Assembly: GCF_000350225.1 (NCBI RefSeq)
Contig: NW_005179373.1
Coordinates: 124,001-188,000 of the forward strand
Length of the DNA stretch: 64,000 bases
Source: Chondrus crispus
Lineage: Eukaryota > Rhodophyta > Florideophyceae > Gigartinales > Gigartinaceae
Reading direction: 5' to 3'
Each line of letters starts with the position of its first letter. Positions within the stretch are counted from its first letter, which is position 1. Shown here in pieces: positions 10,980 through 20,770 of this stretch. Below the pieces are notes generated by a model. It ran no database searches. It saw nothing but the letters and a program-made list of their open reading frames with translations, and was not told the DNA's origin. Both the position numbers and the translations under genes were made by a program.

Positions 10980-11054
10980 TTGTCCCAAACATAGGGGTAC
11001 CCTCTGTAAAGTAGTGCTGTAATGTATTGCTGCCTTGTACAGTACAGTACAATA
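10980..11054 (-). repeat. Right arm of a long-range inverted repeat
   Basis: 10980-11000 is the exact reverse complement of 6523-6543. The outer part (TTGTACAGTACAGTACAATA, ending at 11054) corresponds to the outer part of the left arm with about 35 additional bases between. Confidence 0.7.
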
Positions 11055-11360
11055 TCATTGCATCTGTATGCCACTTGTGTAAGCCTCGTCGTCAGCTCAT
11101 ACACGGGCGTGACGTGTTGCGACCTTCTTTCTCTCCATTGTTACATGCATAAGCAGGGTACTCGCACACAACCCGGTACCCAGTGTAACTAGTGGTGGCG
11201 GTGCATTGAAGTTTGCGTTCATCTCGCCGCGAAGTCTGGGCAGCAGAGGAACTTGCTTTCACAATTGAAAACCAAGCGAATCTTCAATCCCTAGAGACAA
11301 ACGATAAGGTCGCTAGTCCCCCAAACTTTCACTTCGTTCGTGCCTATTTGAACATTCAGG

Positions 11361-13613
11361 ATGGCATCTTGGAATTTACGAGGGTTGCTTCCTTCCTCCC
11401 AGAAACTTTCTGTTTCTTCATGTCCGAACAATGATCTTGCTCGCACGAACAAAGTCTTCGTCAATCCGACTGATTTCCCGGCCGTATCTGGTTTAGGACA
11501 CATCAACTCAAAGTTTGTTTACGTCATCGGGGCGAGCTCCGAAGTACAGCACGGGCACCTCGCGTTTAACCGAAGTCAACGCAAAGAATTGCGTCTAGGC
11601 CTTGGTGATGTCGTTTCCGTCAGCCCTTTCAAATGGCCGGGGAAGAAGCCAGTCGTTGCGGTTGCGGCGACGTTTGAAGTCGGCCTCCTCTCAAGGACAG
11701 GACAGCAGATAGAGATCGAAGCAGAAGAGCTCATTGAACAATGCCAGCGCAGATTCACCGCCCACGTCCCTTCGCTCGGCCAATCCTTCATTGTCGACTT
11801 CTTTGGCTCTTCACTAATACTTAAAGCGACGTCACTTGTTGCGGATTCTGCTGTTGAAATCGCAACAGTGACCAAGAACACTGAAATCTTCTTTACGAAA
11901 GCTCCAGACTCACCAGTCAAAGTGAGAGGCGGCGACAATCGTCCGAAGGATGTATTTCGAGCGGATTTCAACTTTGAGAAGATGGGTATTGGTGGGTTGG
12001 ACAAAGAGTTCTCAGATATCTTTAGAAGAGCTTTTGCATCCCGCGTCTTTCCAGTTTCCGTCATTCAGAAGCTCGGGATTCAGCACGTGAAGGGAATGTT
12101 ACTCTACGGACCACCGGGCACCGGTAAGACCTTGATCGCACGACAGATTGGAAAGATGCTAAACGGAAAGGAGCCAAAAGTAGTCAATGGGCCGGAGATT
12201 TTGAACAAGTTTGTAGGGCAGAGTGAGGAAAACGTCCGTGCTCTTTTCCAAGATGCAGAAGCGGATTACAAGGAAAACGGCGACAGCTCTGAGCTCCATA
12301 TTATTATTTTCGATGAGATTGACGCAATATGCAAACAACGCGGTAGTAGTGGAACTTCATCAGGTGTCGGCGACACTGTTGTGAATCAGTTGTTGTCAAA
12401 AATTGATGGAGTGAACGCTCTAAACAACATTCTAGTCATTGGAATGACGAACAGGAAGGACATGATTGATGAAGCCCTATTGCGACCAGGTCGACTGGAA
12501 GTGCATGTCGAAATTTCTTTGCCTGACGAGCATGGGCGTCAGCAGATTCTACAGATTCACACCGCTAAAATGAGGGAGAGCCGCATGCTTGCTCACGATG
12601 TCAACCTCGATTGGCTTGCGGTACAGACAAAGAACTATTCTGGAGCTGAAATCGAGGGCTTGTGTAAGTCAGCGGCAGCATTTGCTCTAAACAGACATGT
12701 TGACTACCGAGACCTACAGAAGCAAGTGGATGCATCTGGAATGGTGGTGACTATGGAAGACTTTCGGCGGGCCTTAGTTGAGGTACAGCCCGCGTTTGGA
12801 ATGGGCAGAGACGACTTTGCGAGATGCCTTCTTGGTGGATTTCTCGTACATGGAGAGAGAATGCAGAAGTCACTGGATGCTGGGAAGCTGTTCCGCAACG
12901 AGGTTGCGAGCTCAGACCGCTCGCCATTACTATCTGTTCTTATCGAGGGCCCACCAGGCACTGGGAAGACAGCGCTAGCCGCTCTATTGGCTGTAGAATC
13001 GGGGTTTCCTTTCGTAAGACTAGTCACACCGGAGTCTTACGTCGGGTATTCGGAGGTGGCAAAGTGTCAAGCGTTGGCTAAAGTGTTTGACGACGCACAC
13101 AAGTCGTCTTTGTCTGTGATTGTGCTCGATAATATTGAGCGCATGATTGAATATTCGCCGATTGGTCCGAGGTTTTCCAACATTCTACTACAAACACTTA
13201 TGGTTCTAACTAAGCAAGTACCTCCAAAGGGACGGCGGCTGTTGATTCTTGCGACAACCAGTTGTATGAACGTGATTGAAAGGCTCGACTACAAGCAGGC
13301 ATTTTCCGCAGTGTTGAGCACGCCAACGCTGTCCGGGGATGAAATAGGAGCGATTCTGGACGGAAATACGGAATCTATTAATATCAGCCAAGAAGCAGAC
13401 GGTTCCTTTTCTTCGCTACACTCAAGTCACTTGAGTGCAACCCGTTTTCGTTCGCGAAGGGACCGGGATTTTGCAATTACAATGTTAGAGGCGAAAGACC
13501 TTGGAGTGAAGAAACTTTTGATGATCCTTCACATGGCGAGGACAGAAGATGCAGACGGGGAGCAAGTGATTGAGATTGAAAGGCTAACTGCTGTTCTGAG
13601 AGATGTGGTTTAG
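11361..13613 (+). CDS. NSF: N-ethylmaleimide-sensitive factor (vesicle-fusing AAA+ ATPase)
   Basis: A single-exon ORF of 750 codons, the usual length for NSF/Sec18. NSF is a hexameric cytosolic ATPase that, with SNAP adaptors, takes apart SNARE complexes after membrane fusion. An N-domain (about residues 20-190) is followed by the D1 ATPase, with Walker A GPPGTGKT at about 250, Walker B IIIFDEIDAIC at about 315, and NRKDMIDEALLRPGRLE with the arginine-finger region. The D2 ATPase has Walker A GPPGTGKT at about 528 and the NSF-typical VLDNIERMIEYSPIGPRFSN near 586. D1 keeps the Glu of Walker B, while D2 has DN, as expected for the less active D2 ring. The start at ATG 11361 gives a normal N-terminus. 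It ends with TAG. No internal breaks are seen. Confidence 0.96.
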   Translation: MASWNLRGLLPSSQKLSVSSCPNNDLARTNKVFVNPTDFPAVSGLGHINSKFVYVIGASSEVQHGHLAFNRSQRKELRLGLGDVVSVSPFKWPGKKPVVAVAATFEVGLLSRTGQQIEIEAEELIEQCQRRFTAHVPSLGQSFIVDFFGSSLILKATSLVADSAVEIATVTKNTEIFFTKAPDSPVKVRGGDNRPKDVFRADFNFEKMGIGGLDKEFSDIFRRAFASRVFPVSVIQKLGIQHVKGMLLYGPPGTGKTLIARQIGKMLNGKEPKVVNGPEILNKFVGQSEENVRALFQDAEADYKENGDSSELHIIIFDEIDAICKQRGSSGTSSGVGDTVVNQLLSKIDGVNALNNILVIGMTNRKDMIDEALLRPGRLEVHVEISLPDEHGRQQILQIHTAKMRESRMLAHDVNLDWLAVQTKNYSGAEIEGLCKSAAAFALNRHVDYRDLQKQVDASGMVVTMEDFRRALVEVQPAFGMGRDDFARCLLGGFLVHGERMQKSLDAGKLFRNEVASSDRSPLLSVLIEGPPGTGKTALAALLAVESGFPFVRLVTPESYVGYSEVAKCQALAKVFDDAHKSSLSVIVLDNIERMIEYSPIGPRFSNILLQTLMVLTKQVPPKGRRLLILATTSCMNVIERLDYKQAFSAVLSTPTLSGDEIGAILDGNTESINISQEADGSFSSLHSSHLSATRFRSRRDRDFAITMLEAKDLGVKKLLMILHMARTEDADGEQVIEIERLTAVLRDVV

Positions 13614-14153
13614 TGCTTTTACGGGCCATTTGACGAGATGGAGAAGGTAAGGATGAATTAAGGAATGGGTCAAAACCGTTTAGTACCGTAGCTGCCGGGA
13701 GGTAGATGTAAATTTGAAAAGGATGGGTGTAGTGAGGATGGAGAAGTGCTCCACGAAGGTACGATACCCTCACCGAAGGGCCTGAGTCAGTGGATTGTTG
13801 TCAGGTGGACAAGGTTGGTTGACGCTGATGTTGACATCAAGGATTTGATCTTTTCCGTATTTTTTGATCAAATGAGGAGTAAGGCTTGCTGTGAGCACGT
13901 ACAGCGGCTACTTACTCAAGAATAAAATGCAAAATTAACTTGTCGTCGGTGTTCGTCACCGCCCCATGACCCGCTGAAAGGAGACCTTGCCCCCCTGCGA
14001 CGTGTTTTGATATTGCTGCACCGGCACCGAGGCCTCGGTCTATCTCGCTTTCATGCATTAGCATTCATCCTACCGCCGCCGACGACACCGCGAAAACTAA
14101 AATACTTCCCCCGAATCCAGCAGGTATGGCTACAGCTTCCTCCAGCTCTTTAC

Positions 14154-15155
14154 ATGGCACCCCGGAAGCGAAGGGGCCGCAGCTCGGCAACACTCACACA
14201 GCGCACTCTGCAATCGGCCTCGGCTTCTAACTCAGCTGCCACATCCCCCCATTCATCCCCCTTGCCTTCCAAATCCGATCTTGACTCCCAACCTTCCCTC
14301 CCTCTAGCAGAAAGAAATTCCTCAGAAGCAAACCCACAATCCAGAAAACTGGCTGTCATTTCACACCCAGTGTCGTCCCCGAGGCACTCCTCAAAGACGG
14401 ACGCCACCGCCTCCACCCCTCACGATCAATCTAGAGACCCATCACTCCCCACTTCCGAACATGTCGTTGACCAAAGCATGCACGCCGAAGGCTCAGACAA
14501 GGAGCCTACACGCGACGACAATTTGCTCAGCGCGTTTGAAGATGCCATTGCACAGAATGGCGCCCACATGGACCACTTCACCACAGCAGCTGTTGCCGTT
14601 CATCTCTACAACGATATGATAAATTGGGCCATTTCACATGTCGCAGTCCAATTTAAGCGCAGCGTTTTTCTCGCCTCCGAAGCCAACCGCTATCTCACCG
14701 CCATTGATGCTGCCGCCCTAAATCCGAATGACCCTCCCGGCACAAATCCAGAGCGATATGGCTCGAAGCTTTTGTACAGCGATAAGAATGTCAATGTCGA
14801 ATGCTCCAATTGTGGCTCAAGCGTCTCGGCGTCCCGCTACGCTCAGCACTTTGAGAAATGCCTAGGACGAGGCGGGCGCATGTCATCACGAGCAGCATCA
14901 GCGAGACTGCGTGCATCGGCTGAGCGTGCTGAAAAGGAGGATGCGGCAGAACTTGACGAGGCTCCATCGCGTCGACGACGGAGTTCCTCAGCCGATCCTG
15001 CAGACACCGGTTTTGCTGGCGGGTCTTATGCAAAACGACGAAAGATGTCTCCTGTTCCATCAGGGGGCTCGGCTAGTGCATCACAAGGGGGTTCAATGCA
15101 ACACGGTCGCGGGGGCCTTCCACCGTCCGGGAGAACAAGATCTTCCCCACCATGA
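14154..15155 (+). CDS. SGF11: SAGA deubiquitinase-module subunit Sgf11/ATXN7L3-like
   Basis: The C-terminal third contains ECSNCGSSVSASRYAQHFEK followed by CLG, a C-x2-C-x11-H-x3-C zinc finger (about residues 217-236). It is followed by a basic RMSSRAASARLRASA segment. This is the Sgf11 signature; the finger binds the nucleosome acidic patch and helps place the H2B deubiquitinase of SAGA. A helix around DHFTTAAVAVHLYNDMINW fits the Sgf11 N-terminal helix. The rest is Ser/Pro-rich and likely disordered. The frame is open from 14007, but ATG 14154 (MAPRKRRGRSS) is the better start; no nearer upstream ATG looks convincing. The protein is much longer than yeast Sgf11, nearer ATXN7L3. It is convergent with the next gene, 150 bp away. 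Confidence 0.75.
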   Translation: MAPRKRRGRSSATLTQRTLQSASASNSAATSPHSSPLPSKSDLDSQPSLPLAERNSSEANPQSRKLAVISHPVSSPRHSSKTDATASTPHDQSRDPSLPTSEHVVDQSMHAEGSDKEPTRDDNLLSAFEDAIAQNGAHMDHFTTAAVAVHLYNDMINWAISHVAVQFKRSVFLASEANRYLTAIDAAALNPNDPPGTNPERYGSKLLYSDKNVNVECSNCGSSVSASRYAQHFEKCLGRGGRMSSRAASARLRASAERAEKEDAAELDEAPSRRRRSSSADPADTGFAGGSYAKRRKMSPVPSGGSASASQGGSMQHGRGGLPPSGRTRSSPP

Positions 15156-15305
15156 AGGATTCTCTCTCGCGTCAAGGAAGAGGGTGGCGCAGGTACATTG
15201 TTTCGCATTTATAAAAAGCAAGCGTGGGGAAACGGTTCTACAGTTTTGTTGTTAACTGATAAAGATTTATAGTTGGTACTTCGGCAGCAAGGGCACCCAT
15301 CCTTC

Positions 15306-16163
15306 TCAGTTAAGTTTGATATCCTGAAGATCAGACTCTTCGTATGACGTGTCTGGTGACACATATTCCTTCCCCTTCTTACCCGCGCTCATTTGCGTCT
15401 TTTGCAATTCTTTTACTTTGGCCTCAAGATCCCCCCTTTTCTTCTCCACATCGGCACACTGTAGTACCCACTGCGACCTGCTCTTCTCCAGCTCTCCGTT
15501 CGCCTCAGAGAGTGCTGCAGCCCTCTGCGTCAGCTCTTTATTCATGCGGAGCATCTCTTCCTTCTCCTCTTGAAGCTCAGCATTTTTCACCTTTACAGTG
15601 ACCAGGTCATCGACAATGCGTTCGTACCCATTGGTCGCTGCGGCCATAGTCTTGTTAGCTTGCAAGCGGAAGTTAAGTTGCTTGACCTCGTCCCTCAAAA
15701 CGCCATTCTCAGTCTCAAGGTCAGTATTCCTGGTGCGTGCCGCACGCAGTTGTACCTCGGCATCACCCAGCTTGCGCTTATCCACGCCGCTGGGTGACCC
15801 CCCTGAAGACGCCTGCTCGCGGACGAGCTGTGTGGCGAACATGTCCCGTTCTTCAGTAACCTTCTTGAGGTTTTGCAAGTGGTTTCGACGCAGGGAGGAC
15901 ATTTCCAGCCGGAGAGTTGCCATTTCTTCGCGGAGCTTGCTCATTTCGGGAGATTCTTCGCTGCTAGCTTCGTCAGTGGGCTTCGGGTCGTCGGAGACGA
16001 CTGAGATGGGTGGGGGGGTGGGTTCCGGAGCGCGCGAGCGGCGAGTGCGCCGAGCGGCTTGCGCGGCTTTGATCTTGTCCAGGTCACTTAAGTCAGCTTT
16101 GGGAGCGATTTCGGTAGGCTCCGAGGAACCGGTTTGTAGGTTGGACGGGATAACTTCGGCCAT
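15306..16163 (-). CDS. Coiled-coil protein, function unknown
   Basis: The frame starts with ATG at 16163 (MAEVIPSNLQTG) and is open for 285 codons. The N-terminal third is Pro/Ser/Glu-rich with a basic cluster, RRTRRSRAP. From about residue 75 to the end it is heptad-rich coiled coil (KLREEMATLRLEMSSLRR, then VKVKNAELQEEKEEMLRM). It has no signal peptide or membrane segment. The frame continues upstream of 16163 without another ATG. Such proteins are usually structural or scaffold components. No family is recognised. Confidence 0.7.
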   Translation of the reverse strand: MAEVIPSNLQTGSSEPTEIAPKADLSDLDKIKAAQAARRTRRSRAPEPTPPPISVVSDDPKPTDEASSEESPEMSKLREEMATLRLEMSSLRRNHLQNLKKVTEERDMFATQLVREQASSGGSPSGVDKRKLGDAEVQLRAARTRNTDLETENGVLRDEVKQLNFRLQANKTMAAATNGYERIVDDLVTVKVKNAELQEEKEEMLRMNKELTQRAAALSEANGELEKSRSQWVLQCADVEKKRGDLEAKVKELQKTQMSAGKKGKEYVSPDTSYEESDLQDIKLN

Positions 16164-16599
16164 TTGGAAAAAGTTGAGAAGAATAGCAAACCGATGGTTC
16201 AACAAACTGTTTTGGAATTGCGGCCTTTTAACAGAGGGAGGAAGTGACACAACGAACAATACCGCATGTACGTATATTGGTCCCGAAGACGGCTACGGTG
16301 CCAGCACTACTATAGTGCTGCGTGTTCTGTAGACAGGTTGCGGGGGCTGACTGTAGAACCGGCCTATGTCGACCAATTCCAGTCATTCCCGTACTTGGTT
16401 ACAAAAATATTCAAAAATCAAATTCTATGCTTCCTCTTTGCCTGTTTACATAAACGTGCCTTGCACCGCTTTCGGCATGTAGACACGGCGTGCAAATGGA
16501 CGGGCGATCCGTCCAACGGCGGGCCGTCCTTGCTGAGCAGTTACGAAAATTCGTAAGCAGTCGGGTGGCGGCTGGTTTTAGTAGCCGTGGCATCGTCGT

Positions 16600-17727
16600 T
16601 CAGGACGGCCGCTCCTTGACGGCGACCACAAACGGACATCGCAGCTGTATCGACCTCAGGCTCTCAGCATCCGCCGTGTGCGATACCTCGACCTCTTCCA
16701 TCTTCACCATTGTAAACCCGCATCTTCTAACAATCCCCAGAAACTCCTCCACCGACAAATGAATGCCCTCCATCTGCCCACCATCAAAGCATGGCATCGG
16801 CCCGATAAACGCCCACATACCCCCGGGTTTAATGACCTGACTCACCCGCCTCACATGTTCAATCACGGCATCCCCAAGGTCGAACGCCAAGCAACTCACT
16901 ACTGCGTCCCATGCGTTGTCATGCCCTTCGTACGCATGCACAAAGTTACCAGCCCGCATCGCAAAGTCGGCCACGTTGGGGATGTCCTTAGGATTCACGT
17001 CCGGGACAGACACAGGTCTCGTCGCCGCTTTCTGGCTCGCAACGTTGGATTGTTCATGCACAAACGGGTAGATTGTACTGGCCGCCTCTCCCGACACCGA
17101 ATTCAGCGCGTAGTTTCCGACCAAAAGCGCGGTGAATGAGCTTTCGCAGCCTTCGACGGCGAAGCCGCGGCGCACCAGCTCCCACGGTAGTCGACCAGCT
17201 CCCGCACCAGGAACGAGCACGCGAAAGGCATCCCGTGACAAGGATTGGTTCGTTTGCGACGCTTCTTTGTACGCAGAGTCCACAGCTTCGACCAACGGCT
17301 TGTAGCAGGCATCTCTTTGCTGTTCTCCTACTGCGCTCCAGTCGCGTGCGAGGAGGGTGAAGCCACGGCGGATCTCACTTGACAGGAGCTGCTTTTCCTC
17401 TGCGGCGCGGTCCGTGGTTTGTTCAGATGGCAGGGATGGTGAGTTGGGGGTGGGGTGGCCGTTTTCCTGTGGAACAGAGAGGTCCGAGGAAGAGCTGATG
17501 GACGTTGCAGAATCAGCGATACGGGAGAGGAGGGTGACGTTGACTTCGATGCACTCGGCGATGGCCGACATGCGCGGCTCAAACTCGGGGAGGAGTTGCT
17601 TGTCTTCAGAGGAGAGCGCGTGGAACATAGCGAGCTTGCGGTCCAGACGCGCAAACTCGACCTCGCCATAGGACTCGACGGCCTTATGTGGGAACTGTCG
17701 GAGCGTTACACCAGTGTCAGGCACCAT
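16600..17727 (-). CDS. CARNMT1: Carnosine N-methyltransferase-like protein (N2227 family)
   Basis: 375 codons, single exon, ATG at 17727. The protein has the N2227 (CARNMT1/YNL092W) order of motifs: LLARDWSAVGEQQRDACYKP (about 125-145), the SAM-binding motif VLVPGAGAGRLPWEL (170-184), GFAVEGCESSF, then YPFVHEQSN, and later DAVVSCLAFDLG and GGMWAFIGPMPC. In animals and fungi the enzyme methylates the imidazole of carnosine or related His-containing peptides with S-adenosylmethionine. The substrate in an alga is unknown. A Ser-rich insert at about 72-105 is not typical. Its 5' end faces the PGRL1 gene across about 0.8 kb. Confidence 0.9.
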   Translation of the reverse strand: MVPDTGVTLRQFPHKAVESYGEVEFARLDRKLAMFHALSSEDKQLLPEFEPRMSAIAECIEVNVTLLSRIADSATSISSSSDLSVPQENGHPTPNSPSLPSEQTTDRAAEEKQLLSSEIRRGFTLLARDWSAVGEQQRDACYKPLVEAVDSAYKEASQTNQSLSRDAFRVLVPGAGAGRLPWELVRRGFAVEGCESSFTALLVGNYALNSVSGEAASTIYPFVHEQSNVASQKAATRPVSVPDVNPKDIPNVADFAMRAGNFVHAYEGHDNAWDAVVSCLAFDLGDAVIEHVRRVSQVIKPGGMWAFIGPMPCFDGGQMEGIHLSVEEFLGIVRRCGFTMVKMEEVEVSHTADAESLRSIQLRCPFVVAVKERPS

Positions 17728-18515
17728 GGTGTAGAATCAAAGTAAGGAGCGTATGGGCAGGGGGCGAATGAAGCGGCAAGCGTGGTGGGGCGCTGGTGAG
17801 ATGGTCGAGAGCGAGTGGAAAGGGGGAAGATCTTGTACGGTGGGAATGGCGATGGTAACTGTTCAGGCAATGCGCTGAATCGAGAGGAAACGGGGCAAGA
17901 AGAGAACGCATGCTCCAAGTTGATGTCAAGTGTCAACACCAGAGGCGGCATGTGCTGACACCATGTACACGTGTACTCCATCGTTCTGATCGAAGGGGGC
18001 TGGTATTTTCCTTGCTGGCCGGTTGTCGAGTGACAGCGAGGAAAGCTTACATAAAAAAGAGCACTTGCCAACTGTCAGAAACAGGCGGAAAATGTACAGG
18101 TTGTCCTCCGATGACCTGTGCAAAACTGTGGATACGAAGTGGCGGCGGCTTCCTGAAGCTTCCATGAATCGAGGACCAGGCATCGATTCGGGCATGGAAT
18201 AGGGGTCGCCAATCCGCATTTTTCACACGTTTTTGCTGATCTCATATCTGAGATCATTTCAGAACCCATGCTAGCCATTCATCTGCCAGAACAGATATCC
18301 CGTCTGCATTGGCAGTAACGCTGCTGAACCCAAGCTTTTGCGGGAGCGCCAGGACTTTTTCCTACAGATTTACCCCCCCCCTCAAGCCCCGCAGCCGTGA
18401 CTCAGGTTCAGCGCCTATGGGCCTCTCCATTCAGAACACGAGCGCTGCCACCACCTCTCCTCCTCCGCGCGCGCCCGCCGCAAGACCAAACAGTCTCGCC
18501 TTCCGCTCAGCAACC
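17728..18515. promoter_or_regulatory. Divergent intergenic region between CARNMT1 and PGRL1
   Basis: The two genes point away from each other here, so both promoters must lie within this spacer or its edges. I see no TATA box or other motif I can defend. The frame of PGRL1 is open in the last 200 bases but lacks a well-placed upstream start. Confidence 0.4.
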
Positions 18516-19433
18516 ATGGCCTTTGTCACAGTCCCCGCCTCTGTGGCCTCCACTTTCTCATGTCACAGCACTTTCATCTCCGCCCGACCACGTACCCTCG
18601 TCGTCCGTCAACAAGCCCCCCCTTCTCTCATCCGCATGGACGCCAATGGAAAGCCCTCCCAGGCGGAAACCGAGGAGCCGCAAACCGAGGTTATCATCGA
18701 CGAGAACATTGCCGGTTTCTGCAGCATCAACCCGCGCACGGGAAAGCGCGCTGAGCTCTCCGTTCGCGAAAAAGAGCGCGTCTTCCTCGATGCCGCCCAG
18801 GCCTATTTCCGTGGCGATTCTACTCTGTCCAACGAGGAGTTTGACACCCTCAAGGAGGAGCTCACCTGGCAGGGCTCCGACGTTGTCACCCTCAGTCGCG
18901 ACGAGTTCATGTTTTTAGACGCCGCAAAGTCCTATGAAGAGGGCAACCCAACAATGCCAAATGAAGAGTTCGACAAACTCAAGAAGAAGCTCATTGATGC
19001 GGGTTCGATCGTTGCCATTCAGCGCGGCCCGCGCTGCTCTATCCGTAGGCAGATCACCTTTTCCGATGTAATCCCTGATCGAAAACGAACTTTCGTTCTT
19101 TACGTTCCGGCGGGACTCCTCGTCGCTTTGCTTTGGCTCTCCTTTTCGTTTGAGTTCACTCCATTGCACAATATCGACCCTGTGCTCTCACTCATCATTG
19201 GCTCCCCGGCCATCTTTTTGCTCGCAAAGCTTCTCACGTCCGCCGTTGTTCCAGACCCACAGATCATGGTCGGCGATTGTCCGAGTTGCGGAAGGCGTAC
19301 TCATGTCTTCTTCGGAGATGTCCTCACTAACAAGGGGTTTCAGGAGTATGCTGACGTCAAGTGCGACAAGTGCAAAGCCAAGCTGAAGGTGGAGAAGGAT
19401 ACAAATCGCATGATTCTTATTTCAGAGGGTTAA
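18516..19433 (+). CDS. PGRL1: PGR5-like protein 1 (plastid cyclic electron flow)
   Basis: Matches PGRL1 in order: ENIAGFCSINPRTGKRAELS; a repeated region LSNEEFDTLKEELTWQGSDV and MPNEEFDKLKKKLIDAGS; GPRCSIRRQITFSD; two hydrophobic segments (VLYVPAGLLVALLWLSF and LSLIIGSPAIFLLAKLL); then CPSCG and CDKCK pairs near the end. PGRL1 works with PGR5 in ferredoxin-dependent cyclic electron flow around photosystem I; its cysteines are redox-active. ATG 18516 has a strong context (CAACCATGGCC) and gives MAFVTVPASVAS, a typical red algal transit-peptide start. The longer frame upstream uses another ATG at 18417 (MGLSIQNT). The protein is nuclear-encoded and thylakoid-targeted. Confidence 0.93.
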   Translation: MAFVTVPASVASTFSCHSTFISARPRTLVVRQQAPPSLIRMDANGKPSQAETEEPQTEVIIDENIAGFCSINPRTGKRAELSVREKERVFLDAAQAYFRGDSTLSNEEFDTLKEELTWQGSDVVTLSRDEFMFLDAAKSYEEGNPTMPNEEFDKLKKKLIDAGSIVAIQRGPRCSIRRQITFSDVIPDRKRTFVLYVPAGLLVALLWLSFSFEFTPLHNIDPVLSLIIGSPAIFLLAKLLTSAVVPDPQIMVGDCPSCGRRTHVFFGDVLTNKGFQEYADVKCDKCKAKLKVEKDTNRMILISEG

Positions 19434-19874
19434 CTGCGTCGTCAGTTTTGGAGAATTCATAACTGAACAGACTCTACCGTACGTCTTGAGATCTGGCCTT
19501 TTCTTTAATCGTTCTAGCGCGACATATTTGGCGGTAGAAGCGGCAGGTGAGGGCGCGCTGCGAATGTACGGGCCTACCTATTGTAATTATAAACCTGCCT
19601 ACTAGTGCAGTTATTGCGTTTCTGCTGCTACTCAGACTTCGCTGTCTTTCGACAGACACGAAAACAAGACGGTGCCGGAGCCATATCTAGACTACCATCC
19701 GTCTTTGGAGGATTCCATCTCGATTGCACGTTGTGACCGGCAGATTAGCATGACTCCCTACACACGGATGGTCGTTCTTCTATCCAAAACCAAGTCATCT
19801 TCAGTGTCTCCAAGTCGCTACGTCGTGGTGCCCCACGGTGCGTAATCAACCTCCGGCTAGCGAAAAGACAAGCG
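19434..19874. other. No gene seen
   Basis: Spacer after PGRL1. Short ORFs only; no repeat or motif that I can defend. Confidence 0.5.
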
Positions 19875-20664
19875 CTAGTTTCTAGGTGACAAATGACCTC
19901 ATATGAGGTCACTTTTCAACTTATTTTTTCTCTACTTGCTCTAGCTCAACAAGATGGAAAAAGATACTCTCGCCACCGCAGTTGACTTCTTCGTTGCAGA
20001 AGGGCGGAGTTTGGTGAGATCTGCACGTCTTTTCCAGCCATTTTTAAAATGCCCAAAAAAGGAGCCTTTTTGGCGTCTGCATACACTTGTGTATGCAGGT
20101 GAAGCTGTCCAGGGAGTAGCGAGTGACATGCCGACACCTGGCATTCGACCGAGCGTGCACTGTCCTACATATCGCCGACGGCCGGGTGAGAGTCTCGTGA
20201 CTTCTCGGCTATGTCTATTTCTCTTTTGCCCACCCATCCCCGTCAGGACGCCCTTCCCTGGGCTTCCCTCACATGTCTATTCTCTGATATTGTTCTTTCT
20301 TTGTTTACTTTTCGATAGATAGTCAAGAGTACTCTCGCTACCGCTGATATCTCGGGTGCGCGGGAGCTCCAACCGTAAGCGACCATCTATCTTCACCAAC
20401 CTCAAAACGTTTTATGTTGATTTCTTCGAAACCAAAACGCCTGTTTAAAAAGCCAACTCATCATTGAAACTTCATTAGATTCTTAGTCTCTCTGTGCATT
20501 GGAAACTGCCATCCCAAGGTTTTGCAAGATGTTAATGCCGAGGGCAAATACGTTAAAGAAATGGTGTCCAAACTGACTCTTTAAAGTTTCGATTTAATTT
20601 ATATATTTTTTGCAAAAAAAACTGGCCTCATATGAGGTCAAATCGCTTGTCGTCTAGACACTAG
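19875..20664. mobile_element. Non-autonomous element with palindromic inverted ends (putative)
   Basis: The left end (CTAGTTTCTAGG, then TGACCTCATATGAGGTCA at 19894-19911) is the imperfect reverse complement of the right end (TGGCCTCATATGAGGTCA at 20623-20640, then CGACAAG-type sequence and CTAGACACTAG to 20664). Each end thus holds an 18-bp palindrome or near-palindrome inside a terminal inverted repeat. A third, partial right-end-like sequence with CTAGACACTA lies near 22157. The interior has no gene. No target duplication was identified, so the limits are approximate. Confidence 0.5.
20051..20098. repeat. Paired hairpins inside the 19.9-20.7 kb element
   Basis: 20051-20074 folds as GCCC-A6-GG against CCTTTTTGGC with a bulge. 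Three bases further, CTGCATACAC (20077-20086) pairs perfectly with GTGTATGCAG (20089-20098) across two bases. Confidence 0.75.
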
Positions 20665-20770
20665 GATCTGCAGCAGGCGATAAATGAATTGGCCCCACAT
20701 GAGGGCCAATTTTAGTCAAAATTAAGATTTTATGATAAAACAAGGGAAGTGCAATATGTCGCATGACTGA

